From NCBI GenBank assembly GCA_044238935.1, contig JBIICI010000007.1, positions 1-64,000 on the forward strand: a DNA stretch of 64,000 nucleotides. Reading direction: 5' to 3'. This document shows, piece after piece, positions 1 through 8,509 of this stretch (position 1 is its first letter; each line of letters starts with the position of its first letter). Source of the DNA: JBIICI01 sp044238935 (GTDB taxonomy: Bacteria > Pseudomonadota > Alphaproteobacteria > Micavibrionales > Micavibrionaceae). The notes beneath the pieces are model-generated. The model had not been told where the DNA came from. It saw only the letters and a list, made by a program, of their open reading frames with translations, and did no database searches. A program made the translations under genes and the position numbers.

Positions 1-1125
1 CTCTTGCAACAGGTTGCAGGACAATCATTTTACAAAGATGCCCATTATTTCGGGGTTGATGGGCAGTATCATGCCATAAACCGTGGCGATGGCGTGCTGC
101 TCTTGGCAGACATCAAACGCACCGCCACGCCTGTTTTAAAATCCGCCAGTGCGTCTGTGTGGGATATTGGCGATGGCGTGTTGTGTTTGGAATTTACAGG
201 CAAAATGAATACGCTGGATGAAACCGTTTTTCAGATCATGCACCAAGTCATTGCGCTGATTGGTGATGGATCTGGCGCACATAAAGCCCTTGTGATCTAT
301 AATGAAGGATCAGCTTTTTCCGCAGGGGCGAATTTAGGTTTGGCGTTATTTGCCGCTAATATTGCCCTATGGCCACAAATTGAATCATTGGTAGAGGGCG
401 GACAAAATGCCTATATGGCATTAAAATACGCGCCGTTCCCTGTGGTATCCGCCCCTGCCAATCTTGCGCTGGGCGGAGGGTGTGAGATTTTATTGCATTC
501 CGATCATATCCAAGCCCATGCTGAAACCTATACAGGCCTTGTTGAGGTCGGTGTGGGCGTTGTGCCGGGATGGGGCGGCTGTAAGGAGATGATCCTCAGA
601 TTCCAAGCCTTAGAGCGCGCCCAAAAAGCCAAGCTGGGCAATTCAAACCTATCCCCAATGGAGGCAACAAAAAAAGCGTTCGAGGTCATCGCCACCGCCA
701 CCACGGCAAAATCAGCGCAAGATGCCAAAGAAATCGGCTATTTCCGTGCCACGGACGGCGTCACCATGAACCGTGACCGATTGTTGTATGATGCCAAGCA
801 ACAGGCGTTGCGCCTGTCTGAGAACTACACGCCGCCCATCCCTGTCACCGATATTCGCCTATCAGGCAAATCAGGGTTGCTGGCCTTAACAATGGCCGTG
901 AATGAGCTACATAAAAGCGGCAAAGCCACCGATTATGACGTGGTCGTCTCCACCGCACTGGTGCGGATTTTATCAGGTGGTGACAAAGCCGATATAAATA
1001 CCCCTTTGACCGAACAGGATATATTGAAATTAGAGCGCACCGAATTTATGAATCTGGTTAAACAAAGCGGCACATTAGCACGGATTCAGCATATGCTGGA
1101 TACGGGGAAGCCTCTGCGGAATTAA
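1..1125 (+). CDS. 3-hydroxyacyl-CoA dehydrogenase / enoyl-CoA hydratase, C-terminal part (5' end outside window)
   Basis: The reading frame is open from the first base, so the gene starts before the window; the TTG at position 4 is probably an internal codon. The visible 374 residues carry a crotonase-type fold: NEGSAFSAGANL is the usual oxyanion-hole segment and NLALGGGCE a second one, followed by PGWGGCKE. This arrangement, a hydratase domain at the C-terminus after an (unseen) NAD-binding dehydrogenase domain, fits FadN-like fused beta-oxidation enzymes acting on fatty acyl-CoA in the cytoplasm. The partner thiolase is not visible here. The dehydrogenase half is inferred from family knowledge only. 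Confidence 0.8.
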   Translation, partial: LLQQVAGQSFYKDAHYFGVDGQYHAINRGDGVLLLADIKRTATPVLKSASASVWDIGDGVLCLEFTGKMNTLDETVFQIMHQVIALIGDGSGAHKALVIYNEGSAFSAGANLGLALFAANIALWPQIESLVEGGQNAYMALKYAPFPVVSAPANLALGGGCEILLHSDHIQAHAETYTGLVEVGVGVVPGWGGCKEMILRFQALERAQKAKLGNSNLSPMEATKKAFEVIATATTAKSAQDAKEIGYFRATDGVTMNRDRLLYDAKQQALRLSENYTPPIPVTDIRLSGKSGLLALTMAVNELHKSGKATDYDVVVSTALVRILSGGDKADINTPLTEQDILKLERTEFMNLVKQSGTLARIQHMLDTGKPLRN

Positions 1126-1191
1126 TTTTATTGCGCGTATAAACAGATTTCGCTTATAAAGAATAAACTTCTTTAAAGCAGGAAAATCCTT

Positions 1192-2136
1192 ATGACGATG
1201 CACGCTATCTTTCAAACCATATCCTCCCCCAATGGGTTGATACAGTTACAAACCTGTGCACAATATGGCGGCAGCATTAGCCGCTTTACCTATAAGGATG
1301 TGCCGTTGATGCGAGCGTTTGATGAAACATTGCCTGCGCCGTCAATTGCCCCTGATTTATGGGCGTTGAATATGTCTGGCTTTCCCTTAACGCCCTATTC
1401 CAATCGTATCGGTCACGGCAAATTGCATTTCCAAGATCGAATTTATGACATCAAAGACCCCTTAATCTGTGGCGATCACCCAAATCATGGCGATGGATTA
1501 GCGCGTGCATGGGCGGTGACCCATCACACAGACCATGAATTGGTGCTGGAAATCACATCAAAAGGCGATCCATACCATTATAAAGCCACACAAACTTTTG
1601 TGCTGGATGATACGGGGCTTAGTCTTTCCATAGAGATCACAAATTTATCCGACCTGACTTTACCGTTTGGAACAGGACATCACACCTATTACCCACGGAA
1701 CGATCAAACAATTTTAAAATTCAACGCGCCTGATGTTTGGGAAAGCAACAATATGTTGCCGACACAGCTGGTCAAGGCAACAGGAAAATTTGATTTTTCC
1801 CAAGGCAAGATTTTAAATGATGAAAACCTGACCCCCACAGGTCAGGGCGATGATGGCTCTGCCTATTTGGATCATTGCTTCCAAGGCTGGGATCAAACGG
1901 CTGAAATTATATGGCCAGATCAAAAGACAAAATTGTTGATTGGGGCAGATCAGATTTTTGAAAATTTTGTTGTCTATATCCCCTCAAACCAAGATTTTAT
2001 CTGCGCTGAACCTGTAACCAACATCACCGATGGCTTTAATCAAATGCATAAGGGCACACAAAACACAGGCACTGTGATCTTAGCGCCCAAGCAAAGCCTT
2101 GTTGGGAAAATGATTTTTAGCCCTGTGGCTCTATGA
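1192..2136 (+). CDS. Aldose 1-epimerase family protein (mutarotase)
   Basis: A 314-residue protein of the GalM-like aldose 1-epimerase superfamily, which interconverts alpha and beta anomers of sugars. Visible family signatures are PYSNRIGHGKL near residue 66, NHGDGLARAWAV near residue 100 with the conserved His, LPFGTGHHTYY near residue 160 (paired histidines of the sugar pocket) and a late Glu in ICAEPVTN. The ATG at 1192 follows AGGAAA at a suitable distance. The stop codon is one base before the start codon of the frameshifted HAD gene, so the two were probably co-transcribed. Substrate is not predictable; members also include glucose-6-phosphate 1-epimerases. Confidence 0.85.
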   Translation: MTMHAIFQTISSPNGLIQLQTCAQYGGSISRFTYKDVPLMRAFDETLPAPSIAPDLWALNMSGFPLTPYSNRIGHGKLHFQDRIYDIKDPLICGDHPNHGDGLARAWAVTHHTDHELVLEITSKGDPYHYKATQTFVLDDTGLSLSIEITNLSDLTLPFGTGHHTYYPRNDQTILKFNAPDVWESNNMLPTQLVKATGKFDFSQGKILNDENLTPTGQGDDGSAYLDHCFQGWDQTAEIIWPDQKTKLLIGADQIFENFVVYIPSNQDFICAEPVTNITDGFNQMHKGTQNTGTVILAPKQSLVGKMIFSPVAL

Positions 2137-2137
2137 T

Positions 2138-2799
2138 ATGCAGCCTATTTTGTTTGATGTGGATGGTGTTTAATCCACGGCTATCATGCCCGCCCTGAAT
2201 TACGGCATTGCTGGGATGAATCTTTGGAAATTGATTTAGGCATTTCACGTACGCAATTTCGCGATGAATTTATTTTCAAAGATTTTATGAACGAGGTCAT
2301 TATCGGCAAAAAGCCCCTCTATGATGCGCTGGAAATTTTTCTGCCCACGGCGGGGTTTTACGATGATCCGCAAATTGTCATTGATTATTGGCTGATGCAT
2401 GATGCGAACATTAATCATGACTTAATCAATAAAATTAAAGTATTATCACAAGCCCTTGATATAAATCTATATATTGCAACCAACCAAGAACATAATCGTG
2501 CGCAATATTTGATGGAAAATTTGGGGTTCAAAAAATATTTCAAAGATATTTTTCATTCCGCAAAAATAGGCGTTACAAAATCCAACCCTGAATATTATCA
2601 ATCCGTTGAAAAGCGGATAGGAGATTTTGAACACCCCCTGATCTTTTTTGATGATACACCCGATATTATCCTTGCTGCACAACAAGCAGGATGGCTGGCC
2701 TATGAATTTTGCACGGTGCAGGATTTATATCGAAATGATTTTGTTGCCGCTGCCCTGAATGAAATAAAAAATCCCGATCGGGACGAAAATATAAAATAA
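2138..2799 (+). pseudogene. HAD-family hydrolase, disrupted by a one-base frameshift near its start
   Basis: An ATG at 2138 opens with MQPILFDVDGV, the HAD motif I (two catalytic Asp), but a TAA at 2171-2173 stops it after 11 codons. Adding one T to the GTTTAA run restores a continuous frame into the downstream open frame, which holds motif II (IATNQE), motif III Lys (GVTKSNPEYY) and motif IV (FFDDTPD). The intact product would be about 220 residues, a phosphoglycolate phosphatase-like HAD enzyme. The rest shows no decay, so the lesion is recent, phase-variable or a base-calling error. The next possible start is a TTG at 2224, which would lack the nucleophile Asp. The gene abuts the aldose epimerase. 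Confidence 0.85.
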
Positions 2800-2885
2800 G
2801 GAACGAAAAACCCTAAAATAATCCTGATCGGGATTATTTTGTTGATTTTCATACAAAATCTGTTAAAATCATCCCGAAAGGGTCG
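2771..2885 (+). promoter_or_regulatory. Probable HipB operator array upstream of hipBA
   Basis: Three related inverted repeats lie before hipB: TCCCGATCGGGA (2772-2783, a perfect 12-bp palindrome at the end of the HAD gene), AAAATAATCC/GGATTATTTT around TGATCG (2815-2840) and TCCCGAAAGGGT (2872-2883, just before the ribosome-binding region). Spacing puts the second next to the -35 box and the third at the expected transcription start. HipB of E. coli binds repeated TATCC/GGATA palindromes, so autorepression by the HipBA complex is a reasonable inference. The second palindrome could also act as a weak terminator for the upstream genes. Confidence 0.55.
2842..2869 (+). promoter_or_regulatory. 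Putative sigma-70 promoter for hipBA
   Basis: TTGATT (2842-2847) and TAAAAT (2864-2869) are separated by 16 bases and lie 20 bases before the hipB ATG. The boxes sit between two of the palindromes that look like HipB operators, which supports the assignment. Confidence 0.45.
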
Positions 2886-2888
2886 ATT

Positions 2889-3107
2889 ATGCACATCATT
2901 ACAAAGACAACTGAAATCGGTGAGGCGATTAAGTCCACCCGCAAAAGTCAGGGCTTAACCCAAGAACAGTTGGCCGCTATGGTCGGTGTAGGTGTTCGAT
3001 TTATTCGAGAGCTGGAGCAAGGCAAGGAGTCTTGTCACTTAGGAAAAACACTTACAGTGATGTTAATGTTGGGGTTAAGTTTAGATATTGTCGCGGCACA
3101 GGATTAA
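2889..3107 (+). CDS. hipB: HipB-like XRE-family antitoxin
   Basis: A 72-residue protein made almost entirely of one Cro/C1-type helix-turn-helix: IKSTRKSQGLTQEQLAAMVG (helices 1-2), then VGVRFIRELEQGKES (recognition helix). Size and position, 3 bases before a HipA-type kinase, identify it as the antitoxin that binds and neutralises HipA and represses the operon. The ATG at 2889 is preceded by a purine-rich GAAAGGG that overlaps the third putative operator, so HipB binding could block translation initiation as well as transcription. Small XRE regulators of other systems look alike; the neighbour decides the call. Confidence 0.85.
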   Translation: MHIITKTTEIGEAIKSTRKSQGLTQEQLAAMVGVGVRFIRELEQGKESCHLGKTLTVMLMLGLSLDIVAAQD

Positions 3108-3110
3108 GAT

Positions 3111-4343
3111 ATGGGACGACAACTCAATATATTCATGGTGGATGTTTTGGTGGGTATCCTGACCCAAAGCACAGATGGAAAACTATCCTTTCAATATGAT
3201 CATAACTATGCCTTAAATGGCGGTGTCGCTATTTCAATTTCCTTTCCATTACAAATAAAGGAATTTGAGGGCGCGGCTGTGAGCGCTTTTTTTTCTGGTC
3301 TCTTGCCCGATGAGGTTGTTCGAGAAAAATTAGCCGCCCATTTAGGCCTATCGGAGAAAAATCCTTTTGCTTTACTGGAGGCAGTAGGGGGGGATTGTGC
3401 AGGGGCTTTATCCCTATATAAAGAGGGCGAAACCCCATCAGACATCACAGAAGATTCTGAAATTTTAGATGATGTGCGTTTAAAAGCAATCCTTGATTTA
3501 ATCAAACGCCGCCCGATGCTTGCAGGGGATGATGGCTATCGATTATCGCTAGCAGGCGCACAGGATAAGCTGGCAGTGGGGGTCAAAGACGGAAAAATCC
3601 ACCTGCTGAAAGGGCGTACACCCACAACACATATTCTAAAGCCGCTTATCGCGCACATCAAAGACAGTGTGCATAATGAATTATTTTGTATGCAGCTTGC
3701 CAAAAGAATAGGGATTGATGTACCAGAATCAATGGTGCATTTTGTTGATAATATACCCTATTATCTTGTGGAACGCTATGATCGCAAAATGCATAAAGAC
3801 GGGCATGTCACACGCATTCATCAGGAGGATTTCTGTCAAGCCCTAGGCATCGTCCCAGAAATGAAATATGAACGCGAAGGCGGCCCTAGCATCGCATCAT
3901 GCCAAGCCATCATCACAAAATATACCGCTAAACCCGCCGCGGATCAGATAAAATTCTTGGACAGGATCATTTTTAACTATGTGATCGGCAATGCCGATGC
4001 CCATGGCAAAAATTTTTCCCTTTTGTATAAAGGATATAAGCCCGAGCTTGCGCCTGCTTATGACCTGCTCAGCACAGCGATTTATCCTGATTTATCTGCA
4101 AAAATGGCGATGAAAATTGGTGGATATTATGATCCAAAAGACATCTATCTACGGCATTTCCACAAATTGATGCCTGATACAAAAACTGCACAATCTTTAA
4201 TCAACAAACAGATTCAAAAAATATCCGAAAAAATGCGCGACGAAGCAAGAACGCTGAAAAACCATCTGAAATCAAACGGATTAGAATCAGATGTTTTTGA
4301 AGACATCATCAAAGTGATCGATGATCGTATTACATACTTATAG
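3111..4343 (+). CDS. hipA: HipA-family serine/threonine kinase toxin
   Basis: A 410-residue full-length HipA-type kinase. The N-terminal subdomain (about residues 1-105) is followed by the P-loop LSLAGAQDK (144-153) whose Ser146 matches the autophosphorylated Ser150 of E. coli HipA, the ATP-binding Lys177 in ILKP, the catalytic GNADAHGKN (293-301) and the metal-binding DLLST (Asp318). Known HipA toxins phosphorylate glutamyl-tRNA synthetase or other synthetases, halting translation and causing persistence. All catalytic residues are present, so the toxin looks active. It follows hipB by 3 bases. The target in this organism cannot be read from sequence. Confidence 0.88.
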   Translation: MGRQLNIFMVDVLVGILTQSTDGKLSFQYDHNYALNGGVAISISFPLQIKEFEGAAVSAFFSGLLPDEVVREKLAAHLGLSEKNPFALLEAVGGDCAGALSLYKEGETPSDITEDSEILDDVRLKAILDLIKRRPMLAGDDGYRLSLAGAQDKLAVGVKDGKIHLLKGRTPTTHILKPLIAHIKDSVHNELFCMQLAKRIGIDVPESMVHFVDNIPYYLVERYDRKMHKDGHVTRIHQEDFCQALGIVPEMKYEREGGPSIASCQAIITKYTAKPAADQIKFLDRIIFNYVIGNADAHGKNFSLLYKGYKPELAPAYDLLSTAIYPDLSAKMAMKIGGYYDPKDIYLRHFHKLMPDTKTAQSLINKQIQKISEKMRDEARTLKNHLKSNGLESDVFEDIIKVIDDRITYL

Positions 4344-4459
4344 ACATAAATAATTTCTTCCCTTTTTGTTTTATTTTCTATATTAACATTGTGCTGGGTT
4401 TAGTTTTTCTTAAAACCTTCGCACATGTTTAATTATAATAATAAAAACAGGAGATCTCT

Positions 4460-5941
4460 TTGAATTCATCACTTTTCATAGCGCAAGATTTATATAGGCA
4501 GCAAGATAGTGTCTGTGGATATTTTGATTATCTATCAACAATGGATTTTATAAATTGGGGTGAATTTTTGAATTATTGGGGGCGTTTAAAAGCGATCCAG
4601 AATCTAAAAGAATTATCATGGATTATGCATCATCTTTGTGTTTTTTATAATCATTGCCCCAATCAAGATCAAAAAGATGAATTGAACTCTTTTTTACAGG
4701 AAAATATAGCGCAATGGTGCTGTCTTTCCATGGAAGCTATGTCATATTTCGATCCTGAAGACTTTGCATACTGCATTGATTCCTTGGCGAATCTTGATGT
4801 AAAACCCAATCTTGAATTTATAAAAGCATGGCACCACCACGCACTCAATAAAATTGATCAGTTCACAGATTCTGATTTTACAATGATTTTACGCGGCTTC
4901 TTAAAGCTTGGTATCCCTATAGAAAATGATCTTTCTGATATTTTAGGTTATGTGCTTCCCCCTGTTTTAGAGGAATGTAGTGCATCAGATCATATTCTGT
5001 TTTTAAAATTATATAAACATAAAGATGAAGATTTGAGTCCTGAAATTTTTAGAACCTATTGCCATTCCGTAGCCAAAAAGATCGATGATTTCTCAATGGT
5101 GGATTTGGTAAAAATTTGGAAAGAATTTTCTGTATTACAAAAAATACCTGATCCAGATTTTATAATAAAATGGCGTCAAAGTATCATAAAGAATATTGGG
5201 CATATAAAAGCCGCTGATTTAGCAGATTTATTTATATCTTGTGTGAAATTAGATGGATGTTTAAACGAATCTTTTCTCACAATATTGGAACATAGCATGT
5301 TGAATAATATTGATGAATTTTCAGCAAATCAGTTATCCAATATTTATTGGGGATATGCTGTATTAGATGTCTTAAAAATCAAGGGTGATAATAATCATTA
5401 TCCTAATGTTTTGGATTGTATTTATCAAAAAATTCAGAATATGCCTTTCTTTTCTATTCCAGAAAAATCAGCGATTAGCAATGCATCAAAGCAATTCAAT
5501 AAAGATTGTCCTTTTGATATTGCTATTCAAGTGGATTTTAATGCTCATTCAAGATTAGAGGCGGTTTTTTATAGGAAAACAAAAGAATGTAACATCGGAA
5601 ATATAGAGGCTATATACAAAGTACCTGAGTTGAATTATGAAGGGGATTTTATGCATATTTCTGATGAAAAACAGATCTTTATTGAAGTTGATGGTCCTTC
5701 TCATTTCGTTACGGATCATCAAGGGAGCAAATTTTACAATAGTAAAACAAAGTTAATGTCTTCTTTGATCTTAAAATCCAGACCAGAGGCTGTATTGTTG
5801 AGGTTTCCGTATGATTTTGTTCAAAGTCAGGAAAGCCATCGGTTAAAAGATGTTTTTCAGAAGGCGTTACAGCTTCAAAATGGCGCGTATGTTGTTCGGA
5901 ATGCTGAGGGACAATCTGTTACTTTTTCGGCTTTGCTTTAA
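4460..5941 (+). CDS. RAP-domain protein with OPR-like 38-residue repeats
   Basis: A 493-residue protein. The C-terminus (about residues 395-455) matches a RAP domain: an IFIEVDGPSHF core followed by KTKLMSSLILKS and VLLRFPYDF. Upstream, residues 97-286 split into five consecutive units of exactly 38 residues (97-134, 135-172, 173-210, 211-248, 249-286), each close to F-x3-DL-x2-I-x3-F-x2-L with a second helix ending in I-x2; a sixth starts at 287. This is the layout of octotricopeptide (OPR) or heptatricopeptide RNA-binding proteins, best known from chloroplasts, mitochondria and apicomplexa and scattered in intracellular bacteria. The start is a TTG with AGGAG six bases upstream; no signal peptide. 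Sequence-specific RNA binding, in self or host, is inference. Confidence 0.75.
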   Translation: MNSSLFIAQDLYRQQDSVCGYFDYLSTMDFINWGEFLNYWGRLKAIQNLKELSWIMHHLCVFYNHCPNQDQKDELNSFLQENIAQWCCLSMEAMSYFDPEDFAYCIDSLANLDVKPNLEFIKAWHHHALNKIDQFTDSDFTMILRGFLKLGIPIENDLSDILGYVLPPVLEECSASDHILFLKLYKHKDEDLSPEIFRTYCHSVAKKIDDFSMVDLVKIWKEFSVLQKIPDPDFIIKWRQSIIKNIGHIKAADLADLFISCVKLDGCLNESFLTILEHSMLNNIDEFSANQLSNIYWGYAVLDVLKIKGDNNHYPNVLDCIYQKIQNMPFFSIPEKSAISNASKQFNKDCPFDIAIQVDFNAHSRLEAVFYRKTKECNIGNIEAIYKVPELNYEGDFMHISDEKQIFIEVDGPSHFVTDHQGSKFYNSKTKLMSSLILKSRPEAVLLRFPYDFVQSQESHRLKDVFQKALQLQNGAYVVRNAEGQSVTFSALL

Positions 5942-5970
5942 GAAAATGGCGCAGAGAGGGGAAGGCAATA

Positions 5971-5994
5971 AATCTTAATCCATGCAACAACGCC
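5971..5994 (+). repeat. Solitary copy of the terminal repeat of the 53.6-kb element
   Basis: ATCCATGCAACAACGCC at 5978-5994 is identical to the right-hand end of the small inverted-repeat element at 53633-53824. No opposite-facing partner is visible nearby, so this is a lone end: a deletion relic, or part of a longer element whose other end has diverged. It sits between the 3' end of the RAP gene and the 3' end of rpoD. Confidence 0.7.
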
Positions 5995-6039
5995 TATTGT
6001 GCATGGGGTGACGTTATAAATCAGCAAAAGACGTAAGAA

Positions 6040-8013
6040 TTACGTATCTAAAAAGCTGCGGAGTTTACGACTACGGCTGGGGTGCTTGAGTTTTCTTAGG
6101 GCTTTTGCCTCAATCTGCCTGATCCGTTCCCGTGTGACGTTAAATTGTTGTCCCACTTCCTCTAGCGTGTGATCGGTATTCATCCCAATACCAAAGCGCA
6201 TCCGCAACACGCGTTCTTCACGCGGTGTTAGCGTGGCTAAAACACGCGTGGTGGTTTCGCGTAAATTGGAATGAATCGCAGAATCAATCGGCAACATCGC
6301 GTTTTTATCTTCGATAAAATCACCCAAGGATGAATCTTCCTCATCACCAATCGGGGTTTCCAGCGATACAGGCTCTTTGGCGATTTTTTGGACTTTGCGG
6401 ACTTTATCAAGCGGCATATGCAGGCGTGCCGCCAATTCCTCAGGTGTCGGCTCACGCCCAATTTCATGCATCATTTGGCGGCTGGTGCGTACCAATTTAT
6501 TGATCGTTTCAATCATATGCACAGGAATACGAATGGTGCGTGCCTGATCCGCGATGGAACGCGTGATCGCTTGTCTGATCCACCATGTGGCATAAGTGGA
6601 GAATTTATAGCCGCGACGATATTCAAATTTATCAACCGCTTTCATCAATCCAATATTGCCCTCTTGGATCAAATCAAGGAATTGCAGGCCACGATTGGTA
6701 TATTTCTTGGCAATGGAAATTACAAGGCGCAAATTCGCCTCGACCATTTCTTTTTTGGCTCTGGCGGCTTCTTTTTCGCCTTTTTTCACTGTTTCGACGA
6801 TACGGCGGAATTCACCAATAGGTAATCCTGCCTCGTCGCATAGGGTGCTGATTTGTTCACGAATTTCAACAGCTTTGTCTGCGCTTTTCTCAAGGAATTT
6901 ATCCCAACCCTTCGCTTTTAGAGTTTTGACATAGCTTAACCAGCTGGGATCCATTTCTGATCCGTAATAGGCTTTTAAAAATTCATCACGCTTAACCCCT
7001 GCATCAACAGCAAGGCGCATCAACTTGCCCTCTAATGTCACCAGATCACGGCTCATGACATAGAGGCGCTCAATCAACTGATCAATACGGGCAGGGTTAA
7101 GGCGGATTTCGTTCATTAAAATGACCATCTCCTCCTTTAATGCCTCATAGCTCTTGGTAGTGGCGGCAGGGGGCTCTTTACCTTCTTGTAAGGCGGCAAT
7201 TTTAACGGCGCGTAATTTCTGTAATTTTTTATAGGCTTGTTCAATCTTACTAAAACTCTCAAAAATTTGAGGCAAAAGCTCTGTTTCCATGGCGCTTAAG
7301 GATACACCTGATGGGGCAGCGCCGTCTTCGCTCTCACCGCCTTCTGAAATTTCTTCTATTTCAGGCTCTTCTTCCATCTCAGGGATAATATCGCCTGCAG
7401 GTTCACCATCTTCATTATAGGTGGCCTCTAAATCAATAATTTCACGCAGCATAATGTCACCATTTTGCAAGGCTTTATGCCATGCAATCAGGGATTCAAT
7501 GGCCAGTGGGCTTTCGCAAATGCCGCCAATCATTAAATATTTTCCGGCCTCAATACGTTTGGCAATGGCAATTTCGCCCTCACGGGACAGCAATTCAACC
7601 GTTCCCATTTCCCGCAAATACATACGCACGGGGTCATCAGTGCGCCCTAAATCTTCGCTATCAATGGCTGACTCATCATCGCCTTCTTTAGCTTCAGGAT
7701 TTGCACCCCCTTCATCTTCGTAATCTTCATCAGATTCGATAATTTGGACACCCATATCCGTGAATGCAGCCATCACGTCTTCGATCTGCTCTGATGAGAA
7801 TTCCTCAGCAGGCAGAGCATTATTTAATTCATCATAGGTGATATAGCCACGCTCTTTGCCTTTGGCAGTCAGTTTCTTGACAATACTCACCAGCGATCCT
7901 TTTGATTTGGATGCGGTTTGGGGTTTGTCATCCTGTTCTGTTTGGGGCTGTTCTTGATCTTGATCTATGTTTTTCGTCACAATGGGCAAATCCAATTTAT
8001 TTGTAAATATCAT
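6040..8013 (-). CDS. rpoD: RNA polymerase primary sigma factor (sigma-70)
   Basis: A 657-residue primary sigma factor. Region 1.1 is recognisable near residues 40-90, region 1.2 in DPVRMYLREMG near 127, an acidic non-conserved insert follows, then region 2 (NLRLVISIAKKYTNRGL, YATWWIRQAITRSIAD), region 3 and region 4 with the helix-turn-helix TLEEVGQQFNVTRERIRQIE close to the C-terminus. It directs core RNA polymerase to housekeeping promoters. The start is uncertain: the ATG at 8013 has no clear ribosome-binding site and a GTG eleven codons in is an alternative. It diverges from ftsB across 175 bases of AT-rich DNA. Confidence 0.96.
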   Translation of the reverse strand: MIFTNKLDLPIVTKNIDQDQEQPQTEQDDKPQTASKSKGSLVSIVKKLTAKGKERGYITYDELNNALPAEEFSSEQIEDVMAAFTDMGVQIIESDEDYEDEGGANPEAKEGDDESAIDSEDLGRTDDPVRMYLREMGTVELLSREGEIAIAKRIEAGKYLMIGGICESPLAIESLIAWHKALQNGDIMLREIIDLEATYNEDGEPAGDIIPEMEEEPEIEEISEGGESEDGAAPSGVSLSAMETELLPQIFESFSKIEQAYKKLQKLRAVKIAALQEGKEPPAATTKSYEALKEEMVILMNEIRLNPARIDQLIERLYVMSRDLVTLEGKLMRLAVDAGVKRDEFLKAYYGSEMDPSWLSYVKTLKAKGWDKFLEKSADKAVEIREQISTLCDEAGLPIGEFRRIVETVKKGEKEAARAKKEMVEANLRLVISIAKKYTNRGLQFLDLIQEGNIGLMKAVDKFEYRRGYKFSTYATWWIRQAITRSIADQARTIRIPVHMIETINKLVRTSRQMMHEIGREPTPEELAARLHMPLDKVRKVQKIAKEPVSLETPIGDEEDSSLGDFIEDKNAMLPIDSAIHSNLRETTTRVLATLTPREERVLRMRFGIGMNTDHTLEEVGQQFNVTRERIRQIEAKALRKLKHPSRSRKLRSFLDT

Positions 8014-8188
8014 ATTCTATAGAGGTGCAAAGTGATTCGCACAAAATTCTCTTTTCCAAAAAGACTACAATGAATCATTTTGATAAAAAGAATCTTAACT
8101 TAAGTTAGATAGCACGATTATACAATATTTCAAATAATGATATTTTTAACTTGAAATACAATTTTAATCATGATTCAATGAAATTGTC

Positions 8189-8503
8189 ATGGATTTTTTA
8201 TTTTCACATCATCGTTTAATTCAACGGAATCTGATCGCTGTTATCGGATTATGCCTGTTTTTGTATTTTGCCTATCATATATTTCAAGGCAACCGCAGCT
8301 ATTTCCGTTTGATTTCCTTGCGTCAAACCAAGCAAGAATTGTTGATTGAGCAAGAAAAATTAAAGGCTGAAAGAATGGCATGGGAATCAAAAGTTGCCAA
8401 AATGCGCCCAAATTCCATTGATCCAGATCTGGCGGAGGAGCAAATTCGCTCTGTTCTGGGGTATCATAAGCCCAATGAATATAGATTATTTCAGACGCAA
8501 TAA
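8189..8503 (+). CDS. ftsB: FtsB-like septum formation initiator
   Basis: A 104-residue bitopic membrane protein: a short cytoplasmic N-terminus, one transmembrane segment (about residues 14-31, LIAVIGLCLFLYFAY) and a heptad-rich coiled coil (about 38-72). This is the FtsB/DivIC pattern of the divisome subcomplex FtsQ-FtsL-FtsB at the cytoplasmic membrane. In many alphaproteobacteria ftsB lies directly upstream of pdhA; here the PDH operon is nearby but downstream and in the opposite direction, which suggests a local rearrangement. Sequence identity in this family is low, so the call rests on topology, length and context. Confidence 0.75.
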   Translation: MDFLFSHHRLIQRNLIAVIGLCLFLYFAYHIFQGNRSYFRLISLRQTKQELLIEQEKLKAERMAWESKVAKMRPNSIDPDLAEEQIRSVLGYHKPNEYRLFQTQ

Positions 8504-8509
8504 TCTATT

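Noticed and set aside
8014..8030. TATAGAAT directly before the rpoD ATG as a promoter -10 box
   Set aside because: Transcription would begin inside the coding region; without evidence for a downstream start, I do not call it.
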